64,000 nt of DNA from Linderina pennispora (GCF_002104995.1 NW_024468254.1:558001-622000); one strand, 5' to 3'. Positions 21,578 to 31,318 are shown, counted from the first letter of the stretch. Program-made: numbers and translations. The notes: a model not told the origin generated them from the letters alone.

Positions 21578-21703
21578 TCTCTTTCCCTCTTTTCCCCTGC
21601 TTTTCAAATACCTCAACATTGCTGCTGCCAGTGACATCGACACCTTTCCCCCTCTCCAGCTTTCCTCCCTCTTTTCGCAACTTTTTTTTACTTCTTTTTC
21701 GCT

Positions 21704-23644
21704 ATGACAACCAATGACAATTTCCTGCAAGATGATGCCGAGGAAGAGGCCGAGCTGGAATTCCTGCGCGACAGCCTTGAGCAAATGGACAACCTGGCCG
21801 ACAAAACAACGCAGCTACTGGAGCTCTTCGACACGCGCCTAAAAAACCTGGGCCGGGTGATAGCGCCCATCTACAAGTCGACGCAAAAGTTCACCCGCCT
21901 CTACGACAACGTCGAAAAGTCCATCGGCACGCTGGACGACATCCTCCTGTTCTTCAATGTGGCCGCCGACGAGTCCGAGACCATCCGCGCCGGCCCCGAC
22001 AACAGCGAGCTGCTGCCGTACCTGGACTCAATCAACCGCCTAAAGGACGCCAATGACGCGCTGGGCCGGCTCGACCTGGATTCGGCGAAGCAGAGCCGCC
22101 GGGAGATCCACGAGCTGCTGAAGATTGGCCTAGGCAACCTGTCGCAGCTGTTCAGCCAGTGGCTCAAGCAGCAGTCGGGCGGCGTGGACCCCGCGGCATA
22201 CACCAGCGCGACCGAGATCCCGACCTTCCCCACCGACACCGTCAAGCTGCTCAGCATGCTGGCCACGTACCTGAATCTGGTCAACGACGAGGTCAGCTAC
22301 GATCTGAAGCTGACAAAGACCTATGCCAGCATCCGCACCCGCCACCTGCAAAAGTCGCTGGCGCAGTTCAGCGACATGTGCATGCTGCACATCAAGAGCA
22401 ACAGCGTCGACGGCTCAAACAAGGCCATGGCACAGCAGGGCTACGCAGCCGGGCCGGGCGCTGGCCAGAGCAGCTCCGCCGAGTCGCGCTTCTGCTCTAT
22501 GCGCAACGAGAACTGGTACGAGACCGGCACATCGCCGTTCGTGCAGTACACTGCCAACATTGTCAAGCTATTTGAGGCTGAGCGCGATCTGGTGCGCCAG
22601 ATCATGCCCACCATCATCAGCCAGGAAACCTTCCAGATGACCGTCGGCCGGCCTTTCGAATCCTACCTGAACACAGGCGACAAGATGACCGCGTATTTCG
22701 CCAGTGCGCCGCTCTACGAGATCCTGCAGGCTCTGGATATCTACGGCCGCCTGCTGGACACCGAGGGTGCCATTGACGCGCTGTTTGCCCAGAGCACTAG
22801 CCAGCGCAATGCCTTCTCCAAGCTTCTGGCCCGCTTGCAAACGCCGCTCAACAAGTGCTTTGCTGCCCTCATTACGCTGCTGCGCAATCCGTCGCGCGAC
22901 AGCATCGGCCAGAAGCAGACTGGCGGCGTCCACGAGCTGGTGTTCAACACGCTGACTTTTCTCAACTACCTGATTCTGTACAAGGACCTGCTCATTGCCC
23001 TGATTGTTCCCCTGGGCGACGGCCATTGGGCACGTACTCCGCTGCCGGGCATCACTGGCGCCAGCCAGCCGGCCGGCGATCCCAACGACGGGCTGGCCGT
23101 GTTCCAGCACTACCTCCGTGACGTGATTGATGCTTTGGCTGGCACCATCGAGCAGGCCAGCAAGCAGATGAAGCGCGCTGGACTCGAGTACGTTTTCCTG
23201 ATCAACAACTACAGCTACCTGGCCCGCGCTCTCCGTGACACCATGAACTCGGGCAGCGAGGGCCAGGCCCTGGGGCTAGGCGACCTGGTCGGCCGCTCGC
23301 CGCTGACGCGCATCGAGGCGCGCATTGAGAGCAGCCGTAAGCCGTATGCTGTCACATGGACCTCTCCCACCAACTCGTTTATGTCAGCGTCGCTGAGCAC
23401 CGGCGAGAAGCTGAGCCTGTTCAATCGCGAGTTCGAGGATATCTTGCGTGGCCACAGGTCGTTTGAGGTGTTTGACGCCGATGTGCGTGCGGTGCTGATC
23501 AGTGACGCCATTGAGGCTATTCTGCCTACATACGAGGGCTTCCTGAAGCAGATCCCCGACAAAGGTGCCCCGGATGTTGCCCATGTGTTCAAGTACCGGC
23601 CAAAAGACATCCAGCGCCGGATCCAGTCCATGTGGGACGAGTAG
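21704..23644 (+). CDS. EXO70: Exocyst subunit Exo70
   Basis: This 646-residue exocyst component tethers secretory vesicles to the plasma membrane by binding PI(4,5)P2 and Rho GTPases. The N-terminal coiled region contains LEQMDNLADKTTQLLELFDT and the family-typical FDTRLKNLGRVIAPIYKST and LDDILLFFNV blocks. The body is all-helical. The C-terminus (about residues 560-646) holds FNREFEDILRGHRSFEV and the basic, membrane-contacting FKYRPKDIQRRIQSMWDE. Length matches yeast Exo70 (623). The single exon has a pyrimidine-rich leader in the 126 bp after SAC1, the same-strand neighbour. That SAC1 (PI4P) and EXO70 lie side by side is probably coincidental. Confidence 0.92.
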   Translation: MTTNDNFLQDDAEEEAELEFLRDSLEQMDNLADKTTQLLELFDTRLKNLGRVIAPIYKSTQKFTRLYDNVEKSIGTLDDILLFFNVAADESETIRAGPDNSELLPYLDSINRLKDANDALGRLDLDSAKQSRREIHELLKIGLGNLSQLFSQWLKQQSGGVDPAAYTSATEIPTFPTDTVKLLSMLATYLNLVNDEVSYDLKLTKTYASIRTRHLQKSLAQFSDMCMLHIKSNSVDGSNKAMAQQGYAAGPGAGQSSSAESRFCSMRNENWYETGTSPFVQYTANIVKLFEAERDLVRQIMPTIISQETFQMTVGRPFESYLNTGDKMTAYFASAPLYEILQALDIYGRLLDTEGAIDALFAQSTSQRNAFSKLLARLQTPLNKCFAALITLLRNPSRDSIGQKQTGGVHELVFNTLTFLNYLILYKDLLIALIVPLGDGHWARTPLPGITGASQPAGDPNDGLAVFQHYLRDVIDALAGTIEQASKQMKRAGLEYVFLINNYSYLARALRDTMNSGSEGQALGLGDLVGRSPLTRIEARIESSRKPYAVTWTSPTNSFMSASLSTGEKLSLFNREFEDILRGHRSFEVFDADVRAVLISDAIEAILPTYEGFLKQIPDKGAPDVAHVFKYRPKDIQRRIQSMWDE

Positions 23645-23680
23645 TGTCTTTATGTGTATGAAATACAGTTCTCTATCATG

Positions 23681-24691
23681 CTACCATCGCCGTGGCTGCT
23701 GTTCAGTGTCATCGTTGCACATCGCGTAATCTCGGACCGGCGCTGGTGTCGTTTCCAAGAATTTGGACTTTTCAATTTCCGCCTCGAGCTGCCGCTGCAG
23801 TGCCAGGATCTCTGCCCTCAGCAGCAGGCTCTCCTGCTTCACGCTATGCTTGCTGTCCAGCGCTGTCTTCCGCGCCGCAACCAGGTCCCTCAGATTCTCT
23901 CTATATAGATCCTTGACACGCTCCAATTCCGCCTCCACATGTCCAGCCCTCGCCTCCCTCTCCGCCGCCTCCTTCGCCGCCGTCTCTCTGAATGCCTTGA
24001 ACTCTGCCATCAGCCCGTCAACGATCTCGCTGCTGTTGGTCTTATGTTCCTGCATCTGTATCCGCATCGTCTCCACCGTCAGCCTCAACGTCTCGTTCTC
24101 TATGTCCAACTCCTCTGTGCTCCTTTGTTCGCCACCATTCGAACTCCTGCCCTCGCTGGCGGTAGTGAGATCATGGATGTGACGCTCGAGCTCGTGCTCC
24201 CGGATACGTAGTCGGTCGTTTTCGGCAACCGAGTTCAGGTGGGTCTGCCGCTCGATTATCAAGCTGCGGTTCAGGTCGGCGATGTTGGAGCGCAGGTCGG
24301 CAACTTGTGCTGTGAGCCGGCTGTTGGCCCAGCGAAGCCGTGCGAGCTCTTGCTGCGAAACTTTCAGCTGGTCGATGTCGCGGGACACGTCGCTGAACAC
24401 CTCGTTGTATTTGTCTAGAAAGCGCAAAGTGTGTGTTTGGTACTGCGCGTCTGCTGTATGTACGGTGGGTGCGGTGCAGTTGTGTGTATGCTTCTTACCT
24501 ATGCGCTCTTGGTACAGCCGCAAAAATCTCCTTCTCCATTTGCGCTGGTACGGAAAGGTTACGAAAAAAAAAATAGATGTCTTTGGCAGAGGAAAAATGC
24601 ACTTGGTTGAGGCTGGTAGTCTCGAGCTGCATTTACTAGCAGTAACTGTGCCAGAAGGAAAAAGCGTCACCCTTTTTGACTCTGCATTCAT
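23681..24691 (-). CDS. Coiled-coil protein of unknown function
   Basis: I do not recognise the family. A small intron (24451-24498, donor GTAAGA) joins exon 24499-24691 to exon 23681-24450, giving 320 residues if the ATG at 24691 is used. Apart from the first 65 residues the protein is almost entirely coiled coil: FLDKYNEVFSDVSRDIDQLK, ELARLRWANSRLTAQVADLR, then further heptads to about residue 300. The C-terminus is short and polar (DDTEQQPRRW). The N-terminal part contains a tract encoding Ile-Phe-Phe-Phe and may instead be intronic, so the true start is uncertain. It ends 37 bp from EXO70 (convergent) and begins 5 bp from TIP20 (divergent). Confidence 0.55.
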   Translation of the reverse strand: MNAESKRVTLFPSGTVTASKCSSRLPASTKCIFPLPKTSIFFFVTFPYQRKWRRRFLRLYQERIGKKHTHNCTAPTVHTADAQYQTHTLRFLDKYNEVFSDVSRDIDQLKVSQQELARLRWANSRLTAQVADLRSNIADLNRSLIIERQTHLNSVAENDRLRIREHELERHIHDLTTASEGRSSNGGEQRSTEELDIENETLRLTVETMRIQMQEHKTNSSEIVDGLMAEFKAFRETAAKEAAEREARAGHVEAELERVKDLYRENLRDLVAARKTALDSKHSVKQESLLLRAEILALQRQLEAEIEKSKFLETTPAPVRDYAMCNDDTEQQPRRW

Positions 24692-24696
24692 CTCCA

Positions 24697-27123
24697 ATGA
24701 TTTCCCCTGATTCCAACGCTGCTGTCCGGTCTTTCCTGGACAGCCAGTTTGCGACCGTCGACTCGTTAGAGCTACTAAATGAGCTACTACAGGAAGAAGA
24801 GCTCACACACAAATTGCTGCAAAACGAACTGCAGCAGGCCAAACGCATAACCGCATCACTGACCGCCGAGTCCCGGGCAATTATCGCCAATGCACGCAAC
24901 AAATCCACCGACCTGCTCGCTGTACGCGGCACCCTTGTCACCGACACAGAATTGCCAGAGCACTTTGCCGACAAGTCGGAGGCTATGGCGCTGGTCAGCG
25001 TCCTGGCCGACGAGCTCCATACATACAAAAAGCTGCAGCGGGCCAAGACATACATCGACGCCGTGGTCGAAGTTGAGACAGTAAGGGACCAGGCGGCAAA
25101 GGCGATTCCGGCAAACATGCAAGGAGCATTGGCCGCGTTCCAGCAAATACTTGGGATCCTTGGTAGGCGCTCAAATGGCACACAGGTCCCGAAGCATCTG
25201 CTGGAGAACCTGAAGGACACCGTGCGTGGCATTTGGCATGATATCGACAAGGCTGCATCCGATAGCCAAAGCGAGGCCCTGGGCAAATTTGGGTGGCCGG
25301 GCAAGATGAATGCAACAGGCAGCGCCCTGGCTACGTTCAGTGCTGCATTCTCCAATTTGCTGACCCTGGATCGCATTGCCAGCGAATCGGCCAGCGTCCT
25401 GAGTATGCATAGTCTGGAGCTGCGTACGGATTCCTCAGCACCATTACCCTTGCAACACATAGCCCAGGCTATTGATATCCGCATGCGCTACCATTTCGAA
25501 GGCAACCGCCAGACGAACCGCGCCGAGAAGCCCGAGTGGTGGCTCTCGCAGCTGCTTGTGATGCTGCGCAACACTGTGCCATTCCTTGAGACCCACGTCC
25601 AACAGCTCTATGACAGCGTATCCATGGCCCATCTAGACGTGCGCAATGAGCTTATTCGCCTGGTGACGCCGATTGTGCAGCGCAAGCTGATGCTTGACAA
25701 GCAGGCCTATCTGGATAACGGCCTGATTATTGCCCATGTGGTTCGCGAGCTGCGCGACTTTGACACGACCCTACGCGATGTGTATTTCTATGACGGGCCG
25801 AGTGTTTTGAACGAGTTTACCAGCGACAGCGATGTGTTTGGCGCATGGATCGAGGCTGAGCGCGTCAATGCGTCTGACTCATATATGGAGGCAATTCGCG
25901 ACCCCAGTGCCTTTGAACTGGCATATGACGATGAAATGTTTGGGCCCGAGGATGCCAAGCCGTCGCATGTGTCGGAGCGTGTTGTGCAGCTGGTCGAGAA
26001 CATTACGGAGCGGTACTCAATGCTTCCCAGCTGCATGCAGCAATTGGAGATGCTGGCCACAACGCAGTTCCCAATAGTCATCGCGTTTGTCGAGGATATC
26101 GAGGCTGAGATTGACGAGTTTAACCGCATATCTCTGGCGTTTATGCGCGATAACACCGGGGTCAACCAGACCCAATCGCCTCTGTTTGCACAGCTGCGGC
26201 GCCTTGCAGCCTGGTACCAAGCTGTGTGGTATGTTGAGGAAGCAGCCGACGAGTGGAACAACTCGACAGTGTTTGTCGACATGTGGGCAGCAGTGTGCCG
26301 GTATGCAGCCGTGCAGGACTTGAATGCAGATCCGAGAGACTGGCGTGAGTCAGTGGATATGTGGGGCGAGGCAGATCAGGAGATTTTGGACGCAGCAGAC
26401 GACGGCGAGTGGACAGATAATGACGAGTGGCTGGACGGCGGAATCTGGGAGCGCTCAGTAGCGACACTACGTGAATTGCGCCAGCGAATCAGCGATCTAA
26501 TGAGCCGTGCTTTAAACAAGGAGGCAGTGAGCCAGCTGCGGGCATATCGCAAAGCCAACAGCTGGGCGCCAGATACAGAAGACAATATGGCAACAGCCGA
26601 TTTGTCGCCTGAGCTGAGCAACTTTTTGCGCGAGCTGTCAGCTACTATTGGCCGGATCAAGACACTTGTGCCCGCGGCGGCTCGGATCCGGATCATGCGT
26701 TCGTTAGCAGAGGAGCTGGACGGCTTCCTGGTACAAAAAGTTGCAACTGCGCATCAATTCAATGCCCTTGGCGGGCACCGCCTCCTCAAGGATGTCAACG
26801 CTATCTCGCATATCCTTACCTCAGCCAAGCCAAGCACCATGCCATCAACAGCACTCCACAGCCGCACTCTGGTCAAGGCAAAGGAATGCGCTCTAGCTTT
26901 AGCTTGCGATTTATCGGCCACCGACGTGTCTCCGACGGGAGAGTCCACAATGCCGGTGCCGCTGGAGGAATGGGGACCGATAATCCGCGACTCGTCGTCT
27001 GATAAAACGGAAGCCGGTCTGCTGCTGAAAAAGCTTGGGATCAAACACCTGTCGTTCAAGGAGGTTCAGCAGCTGGTCAACCGGCGCGGTGACTTCACTC
27101 GTCTCCAAGACAGCCCACAGTGA
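24697..27123 (+). CDS. TIP20: RINT1/TIP20 family vesicle-tethering protein (Dsl1/NRZ complex)
   Basis: This 808-residue protein resembles the RINT1/TIP20 family. These proteins are subunits of the Dsl1/NRZ tether at the ER that captures COPI vesicles from the Golgi. An N-terminal helical coiled segment (LELLNELLQEEELTHKLLQN) resembles the family's tethering helix. It is followed by EVETVRDQAAKAIPANMQGA and the conserved RINT1 core with EKPEWWLSQLLVMLRNTVPF (about 280-300) and LFAQLRRLAAWYQAVWYVEE. The C-terminal part carries FLRELSATIGRIKTLVPAAA and ALGGHRLLKDVNAISHIL. The ATG at 24697 is used; the frame upstream has no in-frame ATG. Single exon. The family call rests on overall pattern, so a related CATCHR-fold tether is possible. 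Confidence 0.75.
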   Translation: MISPDSNAAVRSFLDSQFATVDSLELLNELLQEEELTHKLLQNELQQAKRITASLTAESRAIIANARNKSTDLLAVRGTLVTDTELPEHFADKSEAMALVSVLADELHTYKKLQRAKTYIDAVVEVETVRDQAAKAIPANMQGALAAFQQILGILGRRSNGTQVPKHLLENLKDTVRGIWHDIDKAASDSQSEALGKFGWPGKMNATGSALATFSAAFSNLLTLDRIASESASVLSMHSLELRTDSSAPLPLQHIAQAIDIRMRYHFEGNRQTNRAEKPEWWLSQLLVMLRNTVPFLETHVQQLYDSVSMAHLDVRNELIRLVTPIVQRKLMLDKQAYLDNGLIIAHVVRELRDFDTTLRDVYFYDGPSVLNEFTSDSDVFGAWIEAERVNASDSYMEAIRDPSAFELAYDDEMFGPEDAKPSHVSERVVQLVENITERYSMLPSCMQQLEMLATTQFPIVIAFVEDIEAEIDEFNRISLAFMRDNTGVNQTQSPLFAQLRRLAAWYQAVWYVEEAADEWNNSTVFVDMWAAVCRYAAVQDLNADPRDWRESVDMWGEADQEILDAADDGEWTDNDEWLDGGIWERSVATLRELRQRISDLMSRALNKEAVSQLRAYRKANSWAPDTEDNMATADLSPELSNFLRELSATIGRIKTLVPAAARIRIMRSLAEELDGFLVQKVATAHQFNALGGHRLLKDVNAISHILTSAKPSTMPSTALHSRTLVKAKECALALACDLSATDVSPTGESTMPVPLEEWGPIIRDSSSDKTEAGLLLKKLGIKHLSFKEVQQLVNRRGDFTRLQDSPQ

Positions 27124-27144
27124 AATGAATTTCAATACAGGCTT

Positions 27145-27978
27145 TTATTGAGCACTATCCGAAACAAAACTCGTAAGCACAAATCCGTCCTGTGCATCCG
27201 ACTTCAGCCATTCGTTTGCCTGCTCGACTTGGTGGATCAGTCTCTCGATCTGTGCGATCTGCCGCGTCCGTGTTTGCTCCTCACCCTCGGCGGCCTTCAG
27301 CTCCAGAAACTCCGAGCTGTGACTTGCTGCTGACGCCGCCTCTGCGATTCTTGGCAGGTTGCTGACAAGGCTGCTTATTGTGCGGAACGTATCGACAAAC
27401 TGCTGGTGGAATTCAGGCTCCACCAGCCAGTGGTCTTTGGCCAGGGGCTCTGCTATGCGTGCCAGCAGGCCTGCCCGGTTCTTGCCAGCCTTTCGCAAGT
27501 GCTCGGCAAACATCTTGAGCTCTTCAAGCTTCCGACCGACGATTTCCTGGTCGAGCACTGACCCATTTTCAGAATAGTCGCGTTCACTGTCTTTTAGCCA
27601 TTGTTCGTGCAGCTGCTTGCCAATCTCTGTCAGTCTATCCGCAATTTCACGGTACAGCTTCTCTGCCTGCTTTGCCTCGCTATCGCTTAGATCGTCGTCG
27701 GAGCTGTAACTGCTGTCAGCAATATGCGCCATTGCAGTCTGGTTCGCCAACTGGACATCGCTGATAACAGATTCAGCATCGATTCGCATGCCTGCCATTG
27801 TAGCGAGGTCGAGCTGTTGTGTGAAAGGGTCGGTGTGGTGGGAGCGACTGGACCGTTTTGTCTGTGTCCGCTGAGGCGTCTTTGGTGGCACCGTACGTTG
27901 TGTCTTTGCTAATGTTGAGGTTGTACGCGACACTGTCCGTGGTGTTTGAAGTGGGTTTCTACGTGTTGGGGGTGCCAT
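27145..27978 (-). CDS. Coiled-coil protein of unknown function (277 residues)
   Basis: The N-terminal 50 residues are basic and Thr/Arg/Pro-rich with repeated TP and RT motifs (PPKTPQRTQTKRSSRSH), possibly kinase-regulated or microtubule-binding. Residues 85-270 are helical, with an acidic patch (SSYSSDDDLSDSEAKQAEKL) and heptads around EIADRLTEIGKQLHEQWLKD. The C-terminal coil is QIAQIERLIHQVEQANEWLK. The shape recalls small spindle or kinetochore coiled-coil subunits such as augmin/HAUS members, but I see no diagnostic motif. It converges on TIP20 with 21 bp between stop codons and is divergent to PRP4. Confidence 0.6.
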   Translation of the reverse strand: MAPPTRRNPLQTPRTVSRTTSTLAKTQRTVPPKTPQRTQTKRSSRSHHTDPFTQQLDLATMAGMRIDAESVISDVQLANQTAMAHIADSSYSSDDDLSDSEAKQAEKLYREIADRLTEIGKQLHEQWLKDSERDYSENGSVLDQEIVGRKLEELKMFAEHLRKAGKNRAGLLARIAEPLAKDHWLVEPEFHQQFVDTFRTISSLVSNLPRIAEAASAASHSSEFLELKAAEGEEQTRTRQIAQIERLIHQVEQANEWLKSDAQDGFVLTSFVSDSAQ

Positions 27979-28433
27979 TATGTGTGTACAAATAAAAGGG
28001 CGTTTAAAAAGGCAAAAGAAGCTGGCAAATACATACTTCTACAAGCATAAAACAAAAATAGCGCACCACTACATAATATGGTTCAACTCCATCCCTATTT
28101 CGCAATTTTTGTTACAGCGGTGCTATAGCGATAGCAGGGGTTTATTTAGTCCGTGCAACATTCTGCCGATATACCCAATACATCTCCAACATTCGAGTAC
28201 ATGGTGCGCCACTGCATGGCAATGGCTAGCAGGTCAATGGCAGACATTGCAGTCATATATCCCAAACGGGAGTGCACTGCATGAATAGATTTAATTCAGA
28301 TAATCACAATCGATGATCATCAAAATTTCCATGTTGCCAGCCAGAGCCAAAATGACTGCGTTTTCATTTACTTCGTCGTCACACATTTCTGCTCCGCACT
28401 TAAACAATTAACCACTTACGCATTTCTCTTACA
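27979..28433. promoter_or_regulatory. Divergent intergenic region, coiled-coil gene / PRP4
   Basis: About 455 bp hold no supported frame. Both promoters should lie here. The immediate PRP4 leader (28380-28433) is CT-rich. Confidence 0.4.
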
Positions 28434-30230
28434 ATGGGCGCCTTGAACAACCACCAGTACGCAGAGGAGGACGGTGAGATAATCGAGCCCTCTCGACCAA
28501 GCGGCCGTCGCTTGGCACACAGTGCGCTTCTAGCACGTACAGTCGCTGCTGAGAAGGAGACGCCCAGCCCACTGACTCGTACCAGCAAGCGCCAGCGCAG
28601 TCCTGAAAAGGTTTACGTGCCAGGCGATAAACCCAGATCGAGCACCCTGGATAGCAAGGCAGCAAAGGTTGACGACAAAAGAGCAACGGTAAATACAGGA
28701 GCCGCCAATGAGGCGACTGCTGACGAAGAAGACATTGATATTGATGCTCTGTTGCGAGACAACGATGACGAAGATGAGAGGTTTCTTGAAGAGAGGCGCA
28801 AGCGTCGTCGCGAAATTTTGCTAAAATTTGAAAACTCTGACGCTCATGACCCTGATAGCCATATTAGAGGCTCTAGGCCAGATGCTAGTGTAGCTGAGGA
28901 TTCAGGATTTTTGCTGGAGAAGACGAATGCAAAAGCAGCACCCAATAGCGAAGGACTATCCGCGGCAGACTACAGCCCAGACCGTGACTCGAATGAGGAC
29001 GATGTGCGCCACAGAATAGCAGCGAAGCAGACTGCCGCGGCCGCAAGGCGGGATATTCCTGCTAAGGACGACAGCGACGACGATTTCGACATGTTTGCTG
29101 ATGACGATGCGGTCGATACCAGCAGCAATGTGCCCAAATCAGGCGCTATCTCAGCAGCGGTGACTACGGCGATGGCCGACAACTGGGATGACGCCGATGG
29201 GTACTACCAGATTATTATTGGCGAAAAGCTGGACGGCAGGTACCTGGTGCAGTCATTCCTTGGACAGGGCGTGTTTAGCTCAGTTGTAAAGGCGCTCGAT
29301 ATTGAGAACGACAACAAGCCGGTGGCAATCAAGCTCATCCGCAGCAACGAGATTATGCAACAGGCTGGTATCAAGGAGCAGCAGATTCTTGAGCGGCTCC
29401 ATGAGACGGACAAGACCGGTAGGAGCCATGTGGTCCGGCTTCTGGGGAGCTTTATGCACCGCAACCACCTATGTCTGTGCTTTGAGCTACTGGGCATGAA
29501 TCTGCGCGAGGTGGTGCGCAAGTTTGGACGCGACTCTGGACTGAGTCTGCAGGCAGTGCGCGTATACGGTATGCAGCTGATGCTGGCACTAGATCACCTG
29601 CGCAAGAACCGTGTGCTGCACGGCGATCTCAAGCCCGATAACTGTTTTGTGTCCGAGCAGCGCAGTGTGGCTAAGCTGGGTGACCTGGGGTCGGCGTGCG
29701 ATGTCGAGGAGAACGAAATCACGCCGTACCTGGTCAGCCGGTTCTACCGAGCACCCGAGATCATCCTTGGCATGCCCTACGACTACGCCATTGATATGTG
29801 GTCGCTGGGCGTGACGCTGTTTGAGCTATACACAGGCAAGATCATGTTTCCGGGACGCAACAACAACGAGATGCTGAGGCTGATGATGGAAGCGCGCGGT
29901 CACTTCTCCAGCCGAGTGCTTAGGCGCGGGCAGCTGTGGCAACAGCACTTTGAGGACAACGGCGGCAGCATGATGGACTTTGTTAGCCGTTCGACGGACA
30001 AGGTCTCGAACCGAACCACGACGCAGCGCATGGCATTCACAAAGCCCACTAAGGATATCAAGTCGAGGGTTTTGTCGGCGACGCCGTCGGATTCAGCGGC
30101 CGAAGAGATCCAGACAGCGCTGCGGTTTGCGCAGCTGCTGGATCGGTGCCTCGAGCTCAGCCCAGAAAAGCGGATCACGCCCGACGAAGCACTGCAGCAT
30201 CCGTTCTTTGCAACGCCGAAGATAAAATAA
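28434..30230 (+). CDS. PRP4: Prp4 protein kinase (spliceosome-associated)
   Basis: This 598-residue protein resembles Prp4/PRPF4B, a CMGC kinase that phosphorylates spliceosome components and promotes tri-snRNP activation. Residues 1-255 are acidic/basic and low-complexity with an SPE-type segment and repeated DDD runs (DDSDDDFDMFADDDAVD), a regulatory tail. The kinase domain starts at about residue 270. It has a Gly-rich loop LGQGVFSSVVKALD, VAIKLIRSNEIMQQAGIKEQ, catalytic loop HGDLKPDNCFV and DLGSACD in place of DFG, which is typical of Prp4. The activation segment ends TPYLVSRFYRAPEIILGMPY, and the CMGC insert GKIMFPGRNNNEMLRLMME follows. The C-terminal lobe ends ITPDEALQHPFFATPKIK. No intron interrupts this splicing kinase. 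Confidence 0.93.
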   Translation: MGALNNHQYAEEDGEIIEPSRPSGRRLAHSALLARTVAAEKETPSPLTRTSKRQRSPEKVYVPGDKPRSSTLDSKAAKVDDKRATVNTGAANEATADEEDIDIDALLRDNDDEDERFLEERRKRRREILLKFENSDAHDPDSHIRGSRPDASVAEDSGFLLEKTNAKAAPNSEGLSAADYSPDRDSNEDDVRHRIAAKQTAAAARRDIPAKDDSDDDFDMFADDDAVDTSSNVPKSGAISAAVTTAMADNWDDADGYYQIIIGEKLDGRYLVQSFLGQGVFSSVVKALDIENDNKPVAIKLIRSNEIMQQAGIKEQQILERLHETDKTGRSHVVRLLGSFMHRNHLCLCFELLGMNLREVVRKFGRDSGLSLQAVRVYGMQLMLALDHLRKNRVLHGDLKPDNCFVSEQRSVAKLGDLGSACDVEENEITPYLVSRFYRAPEIILGMPYDYAIDMWSLGVTLFELYTGKIMFPGRNNNEMLRLMMEARGHFSSRVLRRGQLWQQHFEDNGGSMMDFVSRSTDKVSNRTTTQRMAFTKPTKDIKSRVLSATPSDSAAEEIQTALRFAQLLDRCLELSPEKRITPDEALQHPFFATPKIK

Positions 30231-30262
30231 GGTACATTCGTGGTGTCCCACGCACGAGATGC

Positions 30263-30302
30263 TGTAAAATGTTTGGGTGCTATAAAATGTTTGGGTGCTA
30301 TA
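30263..30302. repeat. Tandem 18-19 bp repeat between convergent genes
   Basis: The unit TAAAATGTTTGGGTGCTA occurs twice in direct tandem, followed by a third degenerate partial copy. It lies in the 83 bp between the PRP4 and Sec14-like stop codons, so it is within one or both 3' UTRs. Confidence 0.7.
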
Positions 30303-30313
30303 TAAATTTGGGT

Positions 30314-31318
30314 CTATTCTTTCGACTGCGCTTGCATGGTGGCCTTGTGCTCAGCGAACTCGGCCTCGATGGCATTCCAGTAAACGCCGTGGCTGTACCT
30401 GAATGGCCAATCGCCGTAGCAGTCGACCTCAAGCTTGTCGCGCACGAAGCAGTCCTCGATGGCAACCCATGCGCTGTGCGAGTCGGCCTGCGGCTTGGTG
30501 TCAGCGGAATCAGGGTTGACAAAGGCGACCTTCGCCTTGGTTACTGGGTCGATGAATGGCGAGACAAGGCTGTAGAACGCAGTGAAGAACTTTGGCGGGC
30601 GGAAGATGACTGCGCGGCCAAGGCGCTCCGGGTAGTGGTTGGCGAGGACATCCAGGAATTTCTTTGCCGTGCCAATCGAGACGCTGTTGGAGAACCCCCA
30701 GTGCGACGCGTCGATGGCCAGAGATACCTTTTCAACGCCCTTTGGCATGTTGCGGATGGCCATCTCGAGGGTGTATATGACCCAGCGGATCTGGTTGTCG
30801 GGCTCCTTTGTGTTCTGCCGGTGATTGTACATGTAGATGACGGGGCGCGAGAACTTGTCGAATCCGTTAAAGTACATTTTGCCTGTCTTGTTTTCGATCT
30901 CCACAACGTCCGGCCGCAGTGCGTCCGGCCGCGTCTGTGCGCGCCACTCGATGGTCTTGCGCAGCGCCCTCCGCGTATCCTCGTAAACGCCCTTGCGCGC
31001 CCGCACATATCTTGCAATGCACTCGTCGGTTAGCCACTGCTCGATGTTGAGCGGCACAGCCTCGTCAATGTACTTTTTCGACTCGGCGTCGACTTCGGGC
31101 AGGTCCTTGATCAGATCCGGGATCTCCTTCTTGAGTCGCTCGAGGACCTTCTTCTCATTGCCCTCCAGAGGCTTGATTGTCTGCAGCGGGCCGTCGATGC
31201 TGGTGCAGTGGAAGACGGGCGGGAGCTCCGAGCTTGCGCCATCCGCCAGAGATGACTTTTCGCTGGCCTTGGCCGATTCGACGTCCTCGGCCTTGTGAAA
31301 TCCAAAGAGAGAGCGCAT
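30314..31318 (-). CDS. Sec14/CRAL-TRIO lipid-transfer protein (Pdr16/Pdr17-like)
   Basis: This 334-residue phosphatidylinositol-transfer protein exchanges lipids between membranes and influences phospholipid synthesis. The ATG at 31318 is chosen; the same frame extends upstream without family resemblance. The CRAL-TRIO N domain (about 85-145) has LTDECIARYVRARKGVYEDT and RRALRKTIEWRAQTRPDAL. The lipid-binding domain (about 150-310) has FDKFSRPVIYMYNHRQNTKE, SLAIDASHWGFSNSVSIGTA, KKFLDVLANHYPERLGRAVI and FRPPKFFTAFYSLVSPFIDP. The HYPERLG and PP-F-F blocks are the Sec14 signature. The arrangement resembles Pdr16/Pdr17 more than Sec14 itself, by the N-terminal extension. No intron. Confidence 0.88.
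   Translation of the reverse strand: MRSLFGFHKAEDVESAKASEKSSLADGASSELPPVFHCTSIDGPLQTIKPLEGNEKKVLERLKKEIPDLIKDLPEVDAESKKYIDEAVPLNIEQWLTDECIARYVRARKGVYEDTRRALRKTIEWRAQTRPDALRPDVVEIENKTGKMYFNGFDKFSRPVIYMYNHRQNTKEPDNQIRWVIYTLEMAIRNMPKGVEKVSLAIDASHWGFSNSVSIGTAKKFLDVLANHYPERLGRAVIFRPPKFFTAFYSLVSPFIDPVTKAKVAFVNPDSADTKPQADSHSAWVAIEDCFVRDKLEVDCYGDWPFRYSHGVYWNAIEAEFAEHKATMQAQSKE

Noticed and set aside
24636-25484. 282-residue minus-strand open frame
   Set aside because: It is antisense to the TIP20 N-terminus, with the Ser/Ala/Cys-rich composition typical of a shadow frame.
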